Below are positions 50,581 through 60,500 of a DNA stretch of 64,000 nt, one piece after another (the stretch's first letter is position 1; each line of letters begins with the position of its first letter). The notes beneath the pieces were generated by a model, which did no database searches, was not told where the DNA came from, and saw only the letters and a list, made by a program, of their open reading frames with translations. Made by a program: the position numbers and the translations under genes. This DNA comes from Halioxenophilus aromaticivorans (GTDB taxonomy: Bacteria; Pseudomonadota; Gammaproteobacteria; Pseudomonadales; Cellvibrionaceae). The stretch lies in the NCBI RefSeq assembly GCF_042850945.1, contig NZ_AP031496.1:248001-312000 (forward strand), in the 5' to 3' direction.

Positions 50581-51516
50581 ATGAGCAAAAAACTGAAAGC
50601 AGCCATCATTGGCTCGGGCAACATCGGTACCGACCTGATGATCAAGATCTTGCGCAATGGCAAGAACATTGAAATGGGGGCCATGGTCGGCATCGACCCG
50701 GAATCCGACGGTCTGGCCCGCGCCAACCGCATGGGCGTGGCCACGACCCACGAAGGTGTGGACGGACTGGTGAAAATGCCGGAATTCGCCGACATCGACA
50801 TCGTGTTTGATGCCACCTCCGCCAAGGCCCATATGCACAACGAAGTGTTCCTGCGTGGCCACAAAGAGAATATCAAGATCATTGATATGACGCCGGCGGC
50901 CATCGGTCCCTACTGCGTGCCGGTCGTGAACCTGGAGCAACAGCTTCAGGAAGGCAACGTCAACATGGTCACCTGCGGCGGCCAGGCCACCATTCCCATG
51001 GTTGCGGCGGTTTCACGAGTGGCCAAGGTGCACTACGCCGAAATCGTGGCGTCCATCTCATCGAAGTCCGCCGGCCCCGGCACCCGAGCCAACATTGACG
51101 AATTCACCGAAACCACCTCCAAGGCCATCGAAGTGGTCGGCGGCGCCCAGAAGGGCAAGGCCATCATCATCCTGAACCCGGCCGAGCCTCCGCTGCTGAT
51201 GCGGGATACCGTGTACGTACTTTCGGATGCGGCAGACAAGGCGGAAGTTGAGGCTTCCGTGGAAGAAATGGTGAAGGCCGTGAACAGCTATGTGCCGGGA
51301 TATCGCTTGAAACAGAAAGTGCAATTTGACGACATTCCGGCCGATCAGCCCATGAACGTCCCGGGCCTTGGTCGCTTCAGCGGCCTGAAGACCTCCATTT
51401 TCCTGGAAGTGGAAGGTGCCGCCCATTACCTCCCGGCCTACGCCGGCAACCTGGACATCATGACCTCTGCAGCACTTGGCACCGCTGAGCGCATTGCCGA
51501 ATCGCTGGTCAACTGA
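50581..51516 (+). CDS. xylQ: Acetaldehyde dehydrogenase (acylating)
   Basis: 311 residues. It oxidises acetaldehyde (or propanal) and CoA to acetyl-CoA (or propionyl-CoA) with NAD+, in complex with the aldolase that hands over the toxic aldehyde. NAD site AAIIGSGNIGTDLMIK; catalytic Cys in NVNMVTCGGQATIPMV; SAKAHM and GLKTSIFLEVEGAAHYLP. Length normal. Confidence 0.94.
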   Translation: MSKKLKAAIIGSGNIGTDLMIKILRNGKNIEMGAMVGIDPESDGLARANRMGVATTHEGVDGLVKMPEFADIDIVFDATSAKAHMHNEVFLRGHKENIKIIDMTPAAIGPYCVPVVNLEQQLQEGNVNMVTCGGQATIPMVAAVSRVAKVHYAEIVASISSKSAGPGTRANIDEFTETTSKAIEVVGGAQKGKAIIILNPAEPPLLMRDTVYVLSDAADKAEVEASVEEMVKAVNSYVPGYRLKQKVQFDDIPADQPMNVPGLGRFSGLKTSIFLEVEGAAHYLPAYAGNLDIMTSAALGTAERIAESLVN

Positions 51517-51529
51517 GGAGGAAAAAACG

Positions 51530-52567
51530 ATGACTTTTAATCCTGGCAAGAAACTCTACATCTCCGACGTGACCCTGCGCGACGGCAGCCACGCCATCCG
51601 CCACCAGTACTCCATCAAGAACGTGCAGGACATTGCCCGTGCCCTGGACCAGGCCAAGGTGGATTCCATCGAAGTGGCCCACGGCGACGGCCTTCAGGGC
51701 TCCAGCTTCAATTACGGCTTCGGCGCCCACACCGATCTGGAATGGATCGAAGCGGTGGCCGAAGTGGTGACCCACGCCCAGATCGCCACTCTGCTGCTGC
51801 CCGGCATCGGTACCGTCCATGACCTGGACAACGCCTACAACGCCGGTGCACGAATAGTGCGAGTAGCGACCCACTGCACCGAAGCCGATGTGTCCAGACA
51901 GCACATCGAACATGCCCGGAAGCTGGGCATGGACACCGTCGGTTTCCTGATGATGAGCCACATGCAGACCCCGAAAGGTCTCGCGGAACAGGCCAAGCTG
52001 ATGGAAGACTACGGGGCTACCTGCCTGTACGTGGTCGACTCCGGCGGCGCCATGAACATGAACGACATCCGCGACCGCTTCCGGGCCCTGAAAGACGTGC
52101 TGAAGCCGGAAACCCAGACCGGCATGCACGCTCACCACAACCTCGCCCTTGGTGTGGCCAATTCCATTGTTGCCGTCGAAGAAGGTTGCGACCGGATTGA
52201 TGCTTCCCTTGCCGGCATGGGTGCCGGTGCCGGCAACGCCCCGCTGGAAGTCTGTGTGGCCGCCTTTGACAAGATGGGTTGGGAGCACGGCACGGATGTC
52301 TACGCCCTGATGGACGCGGCCGACGATATTGTTCGCCCGTTGCAGGACCGCCCGGTACGGGTGGACCGTGAAACCCTGGCGCTGGGTTACGCCGGTGTCT
52401 ATTCCAGCTTCCTGCGCCACTCCGAAGTGGCGGCGCAGAAGTATGGGCTGAAGGCCGTGGATATTCTGGTTGAGCTTGGCCGCCGCCGTATGGTGGGTGG
52501 CCAGGAAGACATGATCGTGGATGTGGCGCTGGATCTGCTGGCCGCCCAAAAGGAGCAAAACGCATGA
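51530..52567 (+). CDS. xylK: 4-hydroxy-2-oxovalerate aldolase
   Basis: 345 residues from the ATG of MTFNPGKKLYISD. It splits 4-hydroxy-2-oxovalerate into pyruvate and acetaldehyde. TIM barrel of the HMGL-like group: VTLRDGSHAIRHQYS with the metal Asp, GTVHDL, YVVDSGGAMNM and MHAHHNLALGVANS with the HxH metal site. C-terminal communication domain as in DmpG. An AGGAGG precedes the start by 8 bp. Its stop overlaps the xylI start by 4 bp. Confidence 0.94.
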   Translation: MTFNPGKKLYISDVTLRDGSHAIRHQYSIKNVQDIARALDQAKVDSIEVAHGDGLQGSSFNYGFGAHTDLEWIEAVAEVVTHAQIATLLLPGIGTVHDLDNAYNAGARIVRVATHCTEADVSRQHIEHARKLGMDTVGFLMMSHMQTPKGLAEQAKLMEDYGATCLYVVDSGGAMNMNDIRDRFRALKDVLKPETQTGMHAHHNLALGVANSIVAVEEGCDRIDASLAGMGAGAGNAPLEVCVAAFDKMGWEHGTDVYALMDAADDIVRPLQDRPVRVDRETLALGYAGVYSSFLRHSEVAAQKYGLKAVDILVELGRRRMVGGQEDMIVDVALDLLAAQKEQNA

Positions 52568-53358
52568 GCAAAACATTGAGCCGCGAGCAGATGCTGGCCC
52601 TGGCCGAACATGTGGAAAACGCCGAACTGCAGGCCCATGACATTACCAAGGTCACCAATGATTACCCGGATATGACCTTCGAGGATGCCTACGACGTTCA
52701 ATGGGAAATTCGCCGCCGCAAGGAGGAGCGGGGCAACAAGATCGTTGGTATGAAAATGGGGCTAACGTCCTGGGCCAAAATGGCACAGATGGGTGTCGAG
52801 ACCCCGATCTATGGTTTCCTCGCCGATTATTTCAGCGTGCCAGATGGCGGCGTGGTCGACACCAAAGAACTGATTCACCCGAAAATCGAGGCCGAGATTG
52901 CCTTCGTCACCAAGGCACCCCTGAAAGGGCCAGGGTGTCACATTGGCCAGGTTCTGGCAGCGACCGACTTCATGATTCCTGCTGTGGAAGTGATCGATTC
53001 CCGTTATGAGAATTTCAAGTTCGATCTGGTGAGCGTGGTTGCCGATAACGCTTCGTCGACCCGCTTTATAACCGGTGGCCAGATGGCCGACGTTGCGGAC
53101 GTGGACCTGAAAACCCTGGGTGTGGTGGTCGAGAAGAACGGCGAAGTGGTCGATGTGGGCGCAGGCGCTGCCGTGCTGGGCCATCCGGCCTCCAGCGTGG
53201 CCATGCTAGCGAACCTGCTGGCCGAGCGGGGCGAACACATCCCTGCAGGCACCTTCATCATGACCGGTGGTATCACCGCCGCCATCGCCGTGGAACCCGG
53301 TGACAACATCACTGTGCGTTATCAGGGACTGGGAACCGTTTCCGGACGATTCATCTGA
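52564..53358 (+). CDS. xylI: 4-oxalocrotonate decarboxylase
   Basis: 264 residues. It decarboxylates 2-oxohex-3-enedioate to 2-oxopent-4-dienoate with Mg2+ and forms a complex with the hydratase XylJ. Motifs VGMKMGLTSWAKMAQMGVETPIYG, HPKIEAEIAFVTKAPL, EVIDSRYENFKFDLVSVVADNASSTRFI and AGTFIMTGGITAAIAVEPGD. Same fold as XylJ. ATGA overlap with xylK. Confidence 0.94.
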   Translation: MSKTLSREQMLALAEHVENAELQAHDITKVTNDYPDMTFEDAYDVQWEIRRRKEERGNKIVGMKMGLTSWAKMAQMGVETPIYGFLADYFSVPDGGVVDTKELIHPKIEAEIAFVTKAPLKGPGCHIGQVLAATDFMIPAVEVIDSRYENFKFDLVSVVADNASSTRFITGGQMADVADVDLKTLGVVVEKNGEVVDVGAGAAVLGHPASSVAMLANLLAERGEHIPAGTFIMTGGITAAIAVEPGDNITVRYQGLGTVSGRFI

Positions 53359-53376
53359 CTCTGACAAGGAGGCGTT

Positions 53377-53568
53377 ATGCCCATTGCTCAGCTTTACATT
53401 ATTGACGGTAGAACGGACGAGCAGAAAGAAACCCTGATCCAGGAAGTGAGCGAGGCCATGGCCCGCTCCCTGGATGCCCCCATGGACCGTATCCGGGTAA
53501 TGATCACCGAGATGCCGAAGCAACACTTCGGTATTGGTGGTCAGTCGGCCAAAAAACTGGGGCGGTAG
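53377..53568 (+). CDS. xylH: 4-oxalocrotonate tautomerase
   Basis: 63 residues. Tiny hexameric enzyme that ketonises 2-hydroxymuconate. The catalytic Pro follows the start Met (MPIAQLYIIDGRTDEQKETL); Arg in MDRIRVMI and the late GIGGQSA segment are the other family positions. AGGAGG 7 bp upstream. Last gene of the TOL-like order. Confidence 0.95.
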   Translation: MPIAQLYIIDGRTDEQKETLIQEVSEAMARSLDAPMDRIRVMITEMPKQHFGIGGQSAKKLGR

Positions 53569-53572
53569 ACAG

Positions 53573-54271
53573 GTGAGCAAACTGCCAGTGCTGTACCTGT
53601 CCTGCGAAACGGAAGCCCTGACCGGTCCCAAGGGACAGGAGAGTCTGCGCCGACTGGTACCGCGGGATCAAGTCGTGGACAGCGTGGCTTTTATCACCTC
53701 AGAGGAAGGCGGCGCACAGCCGAACATACTTCACCAGTGTGGTGAGGGCGTTCTGGCCAGGCGCCTGCAATCCGACATGAAGGCGCGGGGGTTTGAGGTT
53801 GCCGTCAATGGTTCGCGGGAGCCCGGCCTCAAGCTGCTTGCCGAGAGCATGATACAGCTGGTGCCCGCGGAGGTGATTGAATTGCGCCTCAATACCGGGA
53901 TGGCCAGTGAGCATTATCGGGAGATCGGCCACTGCATTGAAGCATTACGGGATCAGGGTGTATTACTGATTTGCCTTGACCGACTGGACGCCAATGGCAA
54001 TAACGCCAGCTATCATCAGCCCCACGACAGCTATATCCGGAACCTGATCCGGCAGTGGGAGGATGAGCAAAGGTGGGTGAATGCGATGTCGAACTCAAGC
54101 CTCAGGGGAGGTGGTTCGTACGCCACCAATGGCAGCCCCGTGGCAGAACCGACATTATGTATCCTCAATACCGCCTTCAGCCTGGGCGGAATGAAAGCGC
54201 CCCAGCGCCTGTTCGGGTTTTCCCTGAATCAGAACAGGCAGTCCCTCGCAGGTTATGGTTGGATGCAATAA
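53573..54271 (+). CDS. LigB/DODA-like protein without the metal-binding histidines
   Basis: 232 residues from a GTG 4 bp behind the xylH stop, thus probably in the same mRNA. The length and layout follow class III extradiol dioxygenases of the DODA/YgiD type: LPVLYLS at the start, a GLKLLAESMIQLVP region, VIELRLNTGMASEHYREIGHCIEALRDQGVLLICL, and a closing GAFSLGGM-like FGFSLNQNRQSLAGYGWM. The expected metal His in the SHG, SAHW, HGxW and THN positions are replaced (LSCET, TSEEG, EPGLKLL, NGNN). It is not likely to be a working Fe dioxygenase. Family assignment is by pattern only. Confidence 0.55.
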   Translation: MSKLPVLYLSCETEALTGPKGQESLRRLVPRDQVVDSVAFITSEEGGAQPNILHQCGEGVLARRLQSDMKARGFEVAVNGSREPGLKLLAESMIQLVPAEVIELRLNTGMASEHYREIGHCIEALRDQGVLLICLDRLDANGNNASYHQPHDSYIRNLIRQWEDEQRWVNAMSNSSLRGGGSYATNGSPVAEPTLCILNTAFSLGGMKAPQRLFGFSLNQNRQSLAGYGWMQ

Positions 54272-54299
54272 ACTACGGAAAAAACAAAGGATTCCGTAA

Positions 54300-55244
54300 A
54301 TGCTCAAACTGTTGATGGTGGGTGCCGGCGGCATTGGTGGTTACTACGCAGCAAGGTTTCTGGAAGCAGGGCATCAGGTTGTACTTACAGCCCGCGGGGC
54401 TCATTTGCATGCGCTTAAGCGGAGCGGCTTGACAGTCCACTATGAAGGTCGCGAGCCGGTCCATATGGCGGCTGCTCATGACCATCAGGAACTTGTCACC
54501 CGATATAAGTCTGACGAGTTTGACCTTATCATCATCACACTCAAAGCCACGGCAACAGTTTCGGTGGTGAGTGAGCTCGGCGACTGGCTGAAGCAGGGAC
54601 GGGCACCCGTGCTTTCCTTGCAGAACGGAGTCGATAATGAACCACTGCTAGCGAAAGCAGTTGGTGCTGAAAGAGTCATCGGTGGACTTGCGGTCCTTAT
54701 AGGAGGACACATTGCGAGGCCGGGCGTTATAGAAGCCGAGGGCCTCGCGCAAATCGTGATGGGGGAATGGCCCAAAGTCAGCGGTAGGCAGGATTCCCGA
54801 ACTCCGCTACTCAAGATCCTGGTTGCCGCTTTTAATGATGCCGGTATTCCAACTAGGTATTCCGATAACATTAACTATTAGCTCTGGCGTAAACTCCTGA
54901 TTAATAACGGGGTTAACCCACTCTCTGCCCTTACTGGCTTGGATACTCGAAGCCTTACCCATCACCCCGGATTCAGAAAAATCGTGTATGGAATGATGGC
55001 TGAAACCGTCGAAGCCTCAAAGGCAGACGACGTGAATCTCGGAAAGAAGGACCTGGGCGAGATGTTTGAGCTGATCAGTAGCTTCAATGCGATCAAGACG
55101 TCAATGCTTGTCGATAGGGAAAGAGGTCGCCCGCTGGAACTGGATACCATTGCCGGGGCGGTACTGCGACGCTGCGAGCGTCTGGGGATTAAGGCTCCCT
55201 ATACTGAGGCAGTCCACACATTATTGATGCACTCAGGTGATTGA
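54300..55244 (+). pseudogene. 2-dehydropantoate 2-reductase (PanE-like) with an in-frame amber stop
   Basis: The first 193 codons hold the NADP-binding domain (LKLLMVGAGGIGGYYAARFLEAGHQV, SLQNGVDNEPLLA). TAG at 54879-54881 follows DNINY; the frame then goes on unbroken with LWRKLLINNGVNPLSALTGLDTR and the complete C-terminal domain up to 55244. The catalytic Lys and Asn lie in this second part. One base change would restore a normal ketopantoate reductase-like protein of 314 residues. Nothing shows that TAG is read through; TAG ends other genes here (leuA, xylH). Confidence 0.8.
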
Positions 55245-55306
55245 AACCTTGGGATGAATTCATTGACGGGCGGGCATTGAAGCAACCGGAGGCTTGCCTG
55301 CGCTCG

Positions 55307-55650
55307 CTATTTGAACCTGTCCCAGTACGGAGGTTCGCCGAAAAAACTGTCGATAAAGTCGACAAAGCTAGGAACCTTGCTTGCCAACAACTGCCGGTGT
55401 GCATATACCGCATAAAGTACCATGGGCTCTGGTTCATGCTCTGGCAGGACGACCTTCAGTTTTCCTTCCCTGATCGCCGCCCCAGCAATGAAGGTGGGCT
55501 GCAGGGCGGTGCCGGCTACGGCAATCGCCGTTTCTATCAATACGTCACTGTTATTGCTGATCATCTCCCTAGTTTCGTCGCGACCACTGCCTTGTAGCCA
55601 CTTCTGTACCGTGTGATCTGCATCCAGGGTAAGTAGTCGCCCCTGAAAAA
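55307..55650 (-). pseudogene. LysR-type regulator, C-terminal fragment
   Basis: About 113 codons on the minus strand of a LysR effector domain: GRLLTLDADHTVQKWLQGSG at the broken end, then IETAIAVAGTALQPTFIAGAAIREGKLKVVLPEHEPEPMVLYAVYAHRQLLASKVPSFVDFIDSFFGEPPYWDRF. The DNA-binding half is absent; the sequence changes abruptly near 55650. The stretch 55660-55834 holds no gene but includes the left end of an IS66 copy with GTGTCCACTT and its complement. Confidence 0.82.
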
Positions 55651-55834
55651 TAAAAACCTGAGTAAATGCAATTATTTACCGTGAATCTGGGGTATACAAT
55701 CCACCATAAATTTACCCGTTTCGCTCAAAAACCGGGAAAATGCCCATGATCCGTAAGCGGCCGATAATCCCATCTTGAGCCAGGCGCTGCCGCCGTCAGG
55801 ATAGTGTCCACTTATTTTCTAGTGGACACTTAAC

Positions 55835-56200
55835 ATGAACGAAGTAAGCGTAACCAAGCCCTACCAACGCCGTCGCCGGTTTTCCGGGGAATTCAAAGCC
55901 CAGATTGTTGCTCAATGCCTGGCACCTGGTGCCTCCGTTTCCCGGATCTCCCTGGATAACGTCCTCAACGCCAACATGGTCCGGCGCTGGATGAGTGAAG
56001 CGCAGCGAGCGGATAAAACACCGGAATTTGTACCGGTCAAACTGCCAGCGGCAACCTCAGCACCGAGCAACCCGTCGGTCTCGGACAAGCGTAGCACCAT
56101 CCGCATTGAGATTCCCCGCGCCGGCGGTGCGGTCGTGGTGGAGTGGCCTGCGGAGCAGGCTCACCAGTGTGCTGCCCTTTTGCGGGACCTGTTGGGATGA
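55835..56200 (+). CDS. tnpA: IS66 accessory protein TnpA
   Basis: 121 residues with the HTH of IS66 OrfA (YQRRRRFSGEFKAQIVAQCLAPGASVSRISLDNVLNANMVRRWM). The usual partner of TnpB and TnpC in IS66 elements. It overlaps tnpB in ATGA. A second copy, diverged, lies on the opposite strand 600 bp away. Confidence 0.9.
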   Translation: MNEVSVTKPYQRRRRFSGEFKAQIVAQCLAPGASVSRISLDNVLNANMVRRWMSEAQRADKTPEFVPVKLPAATSAPSNPSVSDKRSTIRIEIPRAGGAVVVEWPAEQAHQCAALLRDLLG

Positions 56201-56532
56201 TACGCATCGACGAGATCTGGCTGGCCACTGAGCCGCTGGATATGCGGGCGGGGCCCGACAAGGCCCTGGCCCGGGTTATTCAGGTGTTTGGTTCAGCCAG
56301 ACCCCATTGCGCCTACCTGTTCGCCAACAAAAGGGGCAACCGGATGAAGGTACTGATCCACGATGGCCTCGGCATCTGGCTCTGCGCCCGCCGGCTGAAC
56401 CGAGGCAAATTCCACTGGGGCGAAACCTGGCGCGGTGAGCAACTGCGCCTGACCGAAGAGCAGTTGTCCGCCCTGGTTCAGGGCCAGCCCTGGCAACGCC
56501 TTGGGGCCGACGGCGTTATCTCCATCCTGTAA
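56197..56532 (+). CDS. tnpB: IS66 accessory protein TnpB
   Basis: 111 residues from the ATG overlapping the tnpA stop. Typical IS66 OrfB: IRIDEIWLATEPLDMRAGPDKALARVIQVFG, NRMKVLIHDGLGIWLCARRLNRGKFHW. Complete. Confidence 0.9.
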   Translation: MIRIDEIWLATEPLDMRAGPDKALARVIQVFGSARPHCAYLFANKRGNRMKVLIHDGLGIWLCARRLNRGKFHWGETWRGEQLRLTEEQLSALVQGQPWQRLGADGVISIL

Positions 56533-56607
56533 CCACAAGTGCCGTGATGCCGCTATAGCCAGAACCGCGAATCGCTTGCCGCACAGGGACTTGGCATATT
56601 AGGTGGC

Positions 56608-56812
56608 ATGACTCAGCGCCCCGACATCAACCAACTCTCTGCCGATCAGCTCCGTGCCCTGGCGACGGAACTGATGGACTCTCTGGACGCCAAGGATCAA
56701 GTCTTGGGCCTGAAGGAGCGAGAGTTGGTGCGCAGCAACGCCATCATCGAGAAGCTGACCCACGAAGTAGCCATCCTCAAGCGTCACAAGTACGCCAGGC
56801 GCAGTGAACAAC
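56608..56812 (+). pseudogene. IS66 transposase TnpC, N-terminal fragment
   Basis: About 68 codons: LSADQLRALATELMDSLDAKDQVLGLKERELVRSNAIIEKLTHEVAILKRHKYARRSEQLDAD. The zinc and DDE parts are gone, replaced by the antisense copy of another tnpA from about 56812. Confidence 0.85.
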
Positions 56813-57085
56813 TCGATGCGGATGGTGCTACGCTTGTCCGAGACCGATTGGTTGCCCGATAAAGCAGTTGCCACAGGCAGATTAACCGGAACAAATCCCG
56901 GCGTTCCTGGTGTTTTATTCGCTCGCTGCGCGCCCTTCATCCAGCGCCGGACCATGTTGGCGTTGAGACCGTTATCCAGTGAGATCCGGGAAACCGAAGC
57001 ACCGGGTTCCTGGCACTGGGCAACAATCTGAGCTTTGAATTCCCGAGAAAACCGGCGACGGCGTTGGTAGGGTTTGTTTACGCTT
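56812..57085 (-). pseudogene. IS66 tnpA, second copy, truncated and inverted
   Basis: On the minus strand VNKPYQRRRRFSREFKAQIVAQ onward to SVSDKRSTIRIE, the first 90 codons of a tnpA similar to that at 55835 (about 85 percent of residues shared by eye). It is joined tail to tail with the tnpC fragment. Confidence 0.85.
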
Positions 57086-57590
57086 AATTCTGCACTTCCC
57101 CCAATACGCATGACACACACGACCCATCTGAGTCTTGCGATCCTTCCGATCGCTCACCGGATCGGGCCCTTGAAAAAACCACAAAACGGAAGTTCGGTGA
57201 GGCTTTGGCCCTTGTCTTGGCGAAGCTGGCGAATTCTGAGATTTGATCGGCCGTCACCTTCTCGTCGGGGCCTACCTCTACAGTGCCCGCTGACAGAGAT
57301 ACCAGTGGAAAACGGCAGGGCTGGCCGTTTCGGTCTTCGGATTCAATAAACCCGCTTTTCAGTATGCAATCGCTGTAAAAGCGCCGGCTTCGTTCGGCGA
57401 ATAGTGACTGTACGGTACCAGCATTATAATTAGCTGAGGACGAAGAGCTGATGACGACAAAATCGTCCCCACCTATGTGCCCGACAAAGTCATCACTGGC
57501 ATGGAATACCTCTTTCAAAAGCTCAGCCAGCAAAACTATTACCTGGTCACCAACCCGGTAGCCGAGGACATCGTTCAAAGGTTTGAACAT
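57084..57590 (-). pseudogene. GGDEF domain protein, C-terminal fragment
   Basis: About 168 codons. FKPLNDVLGYRVGDQVIVLLAELL, then VGHIGGDDFVVISS, a GG-D-D-F variant of the active-site loop, and FPLVSLSAGTVEVG. The form resembles the GGDEF half of EAL-GGDEF proteins. The N-terminal part is missing; the frame is cut 4 bp before the inverted repeat of the Tn3-family element. Its C-terminal tail runs into the IS66 end, so this tail may be foreign. Confidence 0.8.
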
Positions 57591-57593
57591 GTT

Positions 57594-60500
57594 GGGGTAC
57601 TAGGGATTTTCCGTCCAAAAACGACAAAAATCGCTGAAAGCCCCGCCATCCGTGGCCTCTCAGGGAGTATTACTATTACCGAACCGGTAAATATCCCTCG
57701 ATTGTGCGCATCAGTTCCTCCAGATCCGGTAACTTTTCACTCAATTCGAAGGTATAGATACCCTTTAAGTTGATGTTATACCAAGCCACTGGAGAAGCCT
57801 GTTTGACTATCTGTATTCGTTTATCGTCATTCTGATATTCGAAGCTGGTAAGCAGCTGGCTGAGTATGCTGGAGTTAAAATAGATGATGGCGTTGGTGAC
57901 CAGACGTGCACATTCGTTCCAAAGTTGGATTTCTTCATCAGAGCTACCCCGGAACTGATCCCCATTGACGTTACTAATCGCTCGACGCAATTGGTGATAG
58001 GCCTCCCCCCGGTTAAGGGCGCGCTGAACATAGTTGCGCAGACTGGCATCATCGATGTAGTTAAGCAGGTAATTCGCTTTTACCAGGCGATTGTACTCGG
58101 TCAGGGCCTCCAACAAGGGATAGTTTTTCTTGTATCCGGAGAGTTTCCGAACCAACGTGGCCTGTGTTGTCTTTCGTTCTTTGAGTGACACTGCGATTCG
58201 TTGGATAGTGTCCCAGTGCTGCATGATACGTTTGGTGTTGATGGGCTTTTTCAGGTGTAGCTGGATTCTCTGATCCTTCCCTTCCTTTACATCAAACATC
58301 TCATTGATGACGCGGCCAACCTGCGCGTAGCGCGGCGCAAAGCTGTAACCGAACAGATCCAACAGAGCGAAGTTGACGTGATTGACCCCATGGGTATCGG
58401 TAGAGAGGACATCCGGAATGATCTCGGAGCTGTTGTTCATCAGCAAGTCAAAGATGTGGTGGGATTCGTGTTCATTCGCACCGATCACCCTGGCGTTAAC
58501 GGCAGCGTGATTGGCGATTAAGCTCATGGCCGAGACGCCTTTCTGAGTGCCAAAGTACTTCGATGAGTAGCGCGTTTTGAAGGTTTCGCGCCGAGCCTCG
58601 AACTTTTGGCCATCGGCACTGGCGTGGATAATATCCTCTTGGATGTTGTAATGCTTGAAGATGGGCAGCTTGGCCGTCGCGTTGTTGATGTTATCGCTGG
58701 CTACATTCAAAGTTTCCAGTCGTAGATAGTTTGCCTGGATGGTGCTGAGTTGATCATAGGTGCGATCGGAGATTTGAGCCATGCCGTAGATGCCTTGGTT
58801 TGTCGCATTTCCCACCAGAATCGCTAGCAGGTCATATTCGTGGACTCGGCTCTTGGACTGGGAACCCATTACATGTTCAAAGCAATCAATGAACCCTGTG
58901 TCGCGGTCAACCATGCGCAACACATCGGCGACGCCCGTCGTCGGTATCTGCTGGAAGAAGGGGTTGTTGACCAGGTACTTTTTACTCGCTGTCGGTAACC
59001 GCCATAAGCGCTTACCCTTGGGATTGCGCAGGATGATATTACGGTTATCATCTTGTTCCAGGTAATCACTGACCTCATGAAAACGGATCTCCAGATCCCT
59101 GGCCATTTGCTCGATCAGTTTATGCGGTTCAGCGGTCAATTTTGGTAGCTGGGTTTGATCCAGCAACTCAGCCTTTTCTCTTTGCCAGCGTCCTCGACTC
59201 ACCAGATCAGCCTCCAAAGCCCGGTATTTAACGACATTCGGCAAGGTCAGTTGCCCATTCAATCGGTCAGGGATTTGTAGATACAGGTACCATTCGTAGC
59301 GACCTGGGTTAAAATTTCCGCCCTCGTCCTGCAAGAAAGGCAACTGTTTTTTGGGTGGCAGCCGGCCGTCTATATTTGCCGTTGAGATGACTCCTGGGGC
59401 TGAGAAGTCAAGTCGGGCGTGATCCAGTACTGCTGCTAGGCGTTGAGTGCCCTCACTGCCTTCGAAGCGCAGGCAAAGAAACAGCTGCCGGAGCAAACCT
59501 TCCCTTAAGCTATCTCTCTGGTCATAATACTGCCACGTAGCTTCTTCAACGGAACGCTTTTGTTCATTCAGAAACAGACAGACGGACTCCAGGTCTTTCT
59601 CCGCAAGAAGCTTCAGGGCTTTCTGCTTTACCGACCCAAACGGTTGCTGTTGATCAATGCTGCCATCAATGAATAGGTGCAGAACTTCTGCCGCCTTGCT
59701 GACATTTTTAGCAGCTTTTTGCCAGTCCTTATAAACTGCTTCCTGCGCATAGGTCTTGGCTTTTTGCTTGATCTGTCGGACATGATGAACAAAACCATCA
59801 GCTATGCGCTCCAATGCCTGCTGCCAGCGGGACTGCAGATAGCACAGGAGATAAAGCCGCTGATTGCCCACAGACTGCCGTTTCATCTTGGCACCATAGT
59901 AGTCGACCCGCTCAGCAAGATGTTGTTGATTTTTCTGGGACAACGATAGTCCGCTCAAGAGGGAATTCACTTCCGGCATCCAGTGCTGGATATGGAAATG
60001 TACGGCCAGCTCCTTCTCCAGCTCGGTACCAGTAAAGTTACGGGCATATTGACGCAACTGTCGTAATGTAAGCGTTCCGTCACCATTTACAAGGGTGGCC
60101 AATGCTTGTTTTAAATCCGGAGACAGCTCAAATTCTACGTGGGTAATCAGCCGTTCTTGTTCCTGACCAACAACCTGGCTGATGATTTTTTGCAGTGTGC
60201 TGTAGGCTGGGATCGCAATTTTCTGCCCTGACAAATACTCAATGGCTGCATCGAAGAGGTATCTCGGAGCAGACCAAGCTTTGGCCTGCTTGATTAGGTG
60301 GGCTACCAAGGCAGATTCATGGCCTTTAGAGCTCCAGCGCTGGTATTCACAGAGTTCGAATATCCGCTGGTAAATCCGCTCGTTTTCTTTCTGAGATAGA
60401 TTGAACGGCCTAAAGCCCGGTCCTGGTAGTACTGTTTGGTGGACGTGCTTGAGATCATGTTTTATCTGATGAAAACCAAGGTTTAGCGCGACAGGCTTAG

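Noticed and set aside
54879..54881. Amber codons read as a special amino acid
   Set aside because: TAG ends normal genes such as leuA, xylH and the zinc-ribbon transposase gene; only two genes show in-frame TAG, so mutation or error is more likely.
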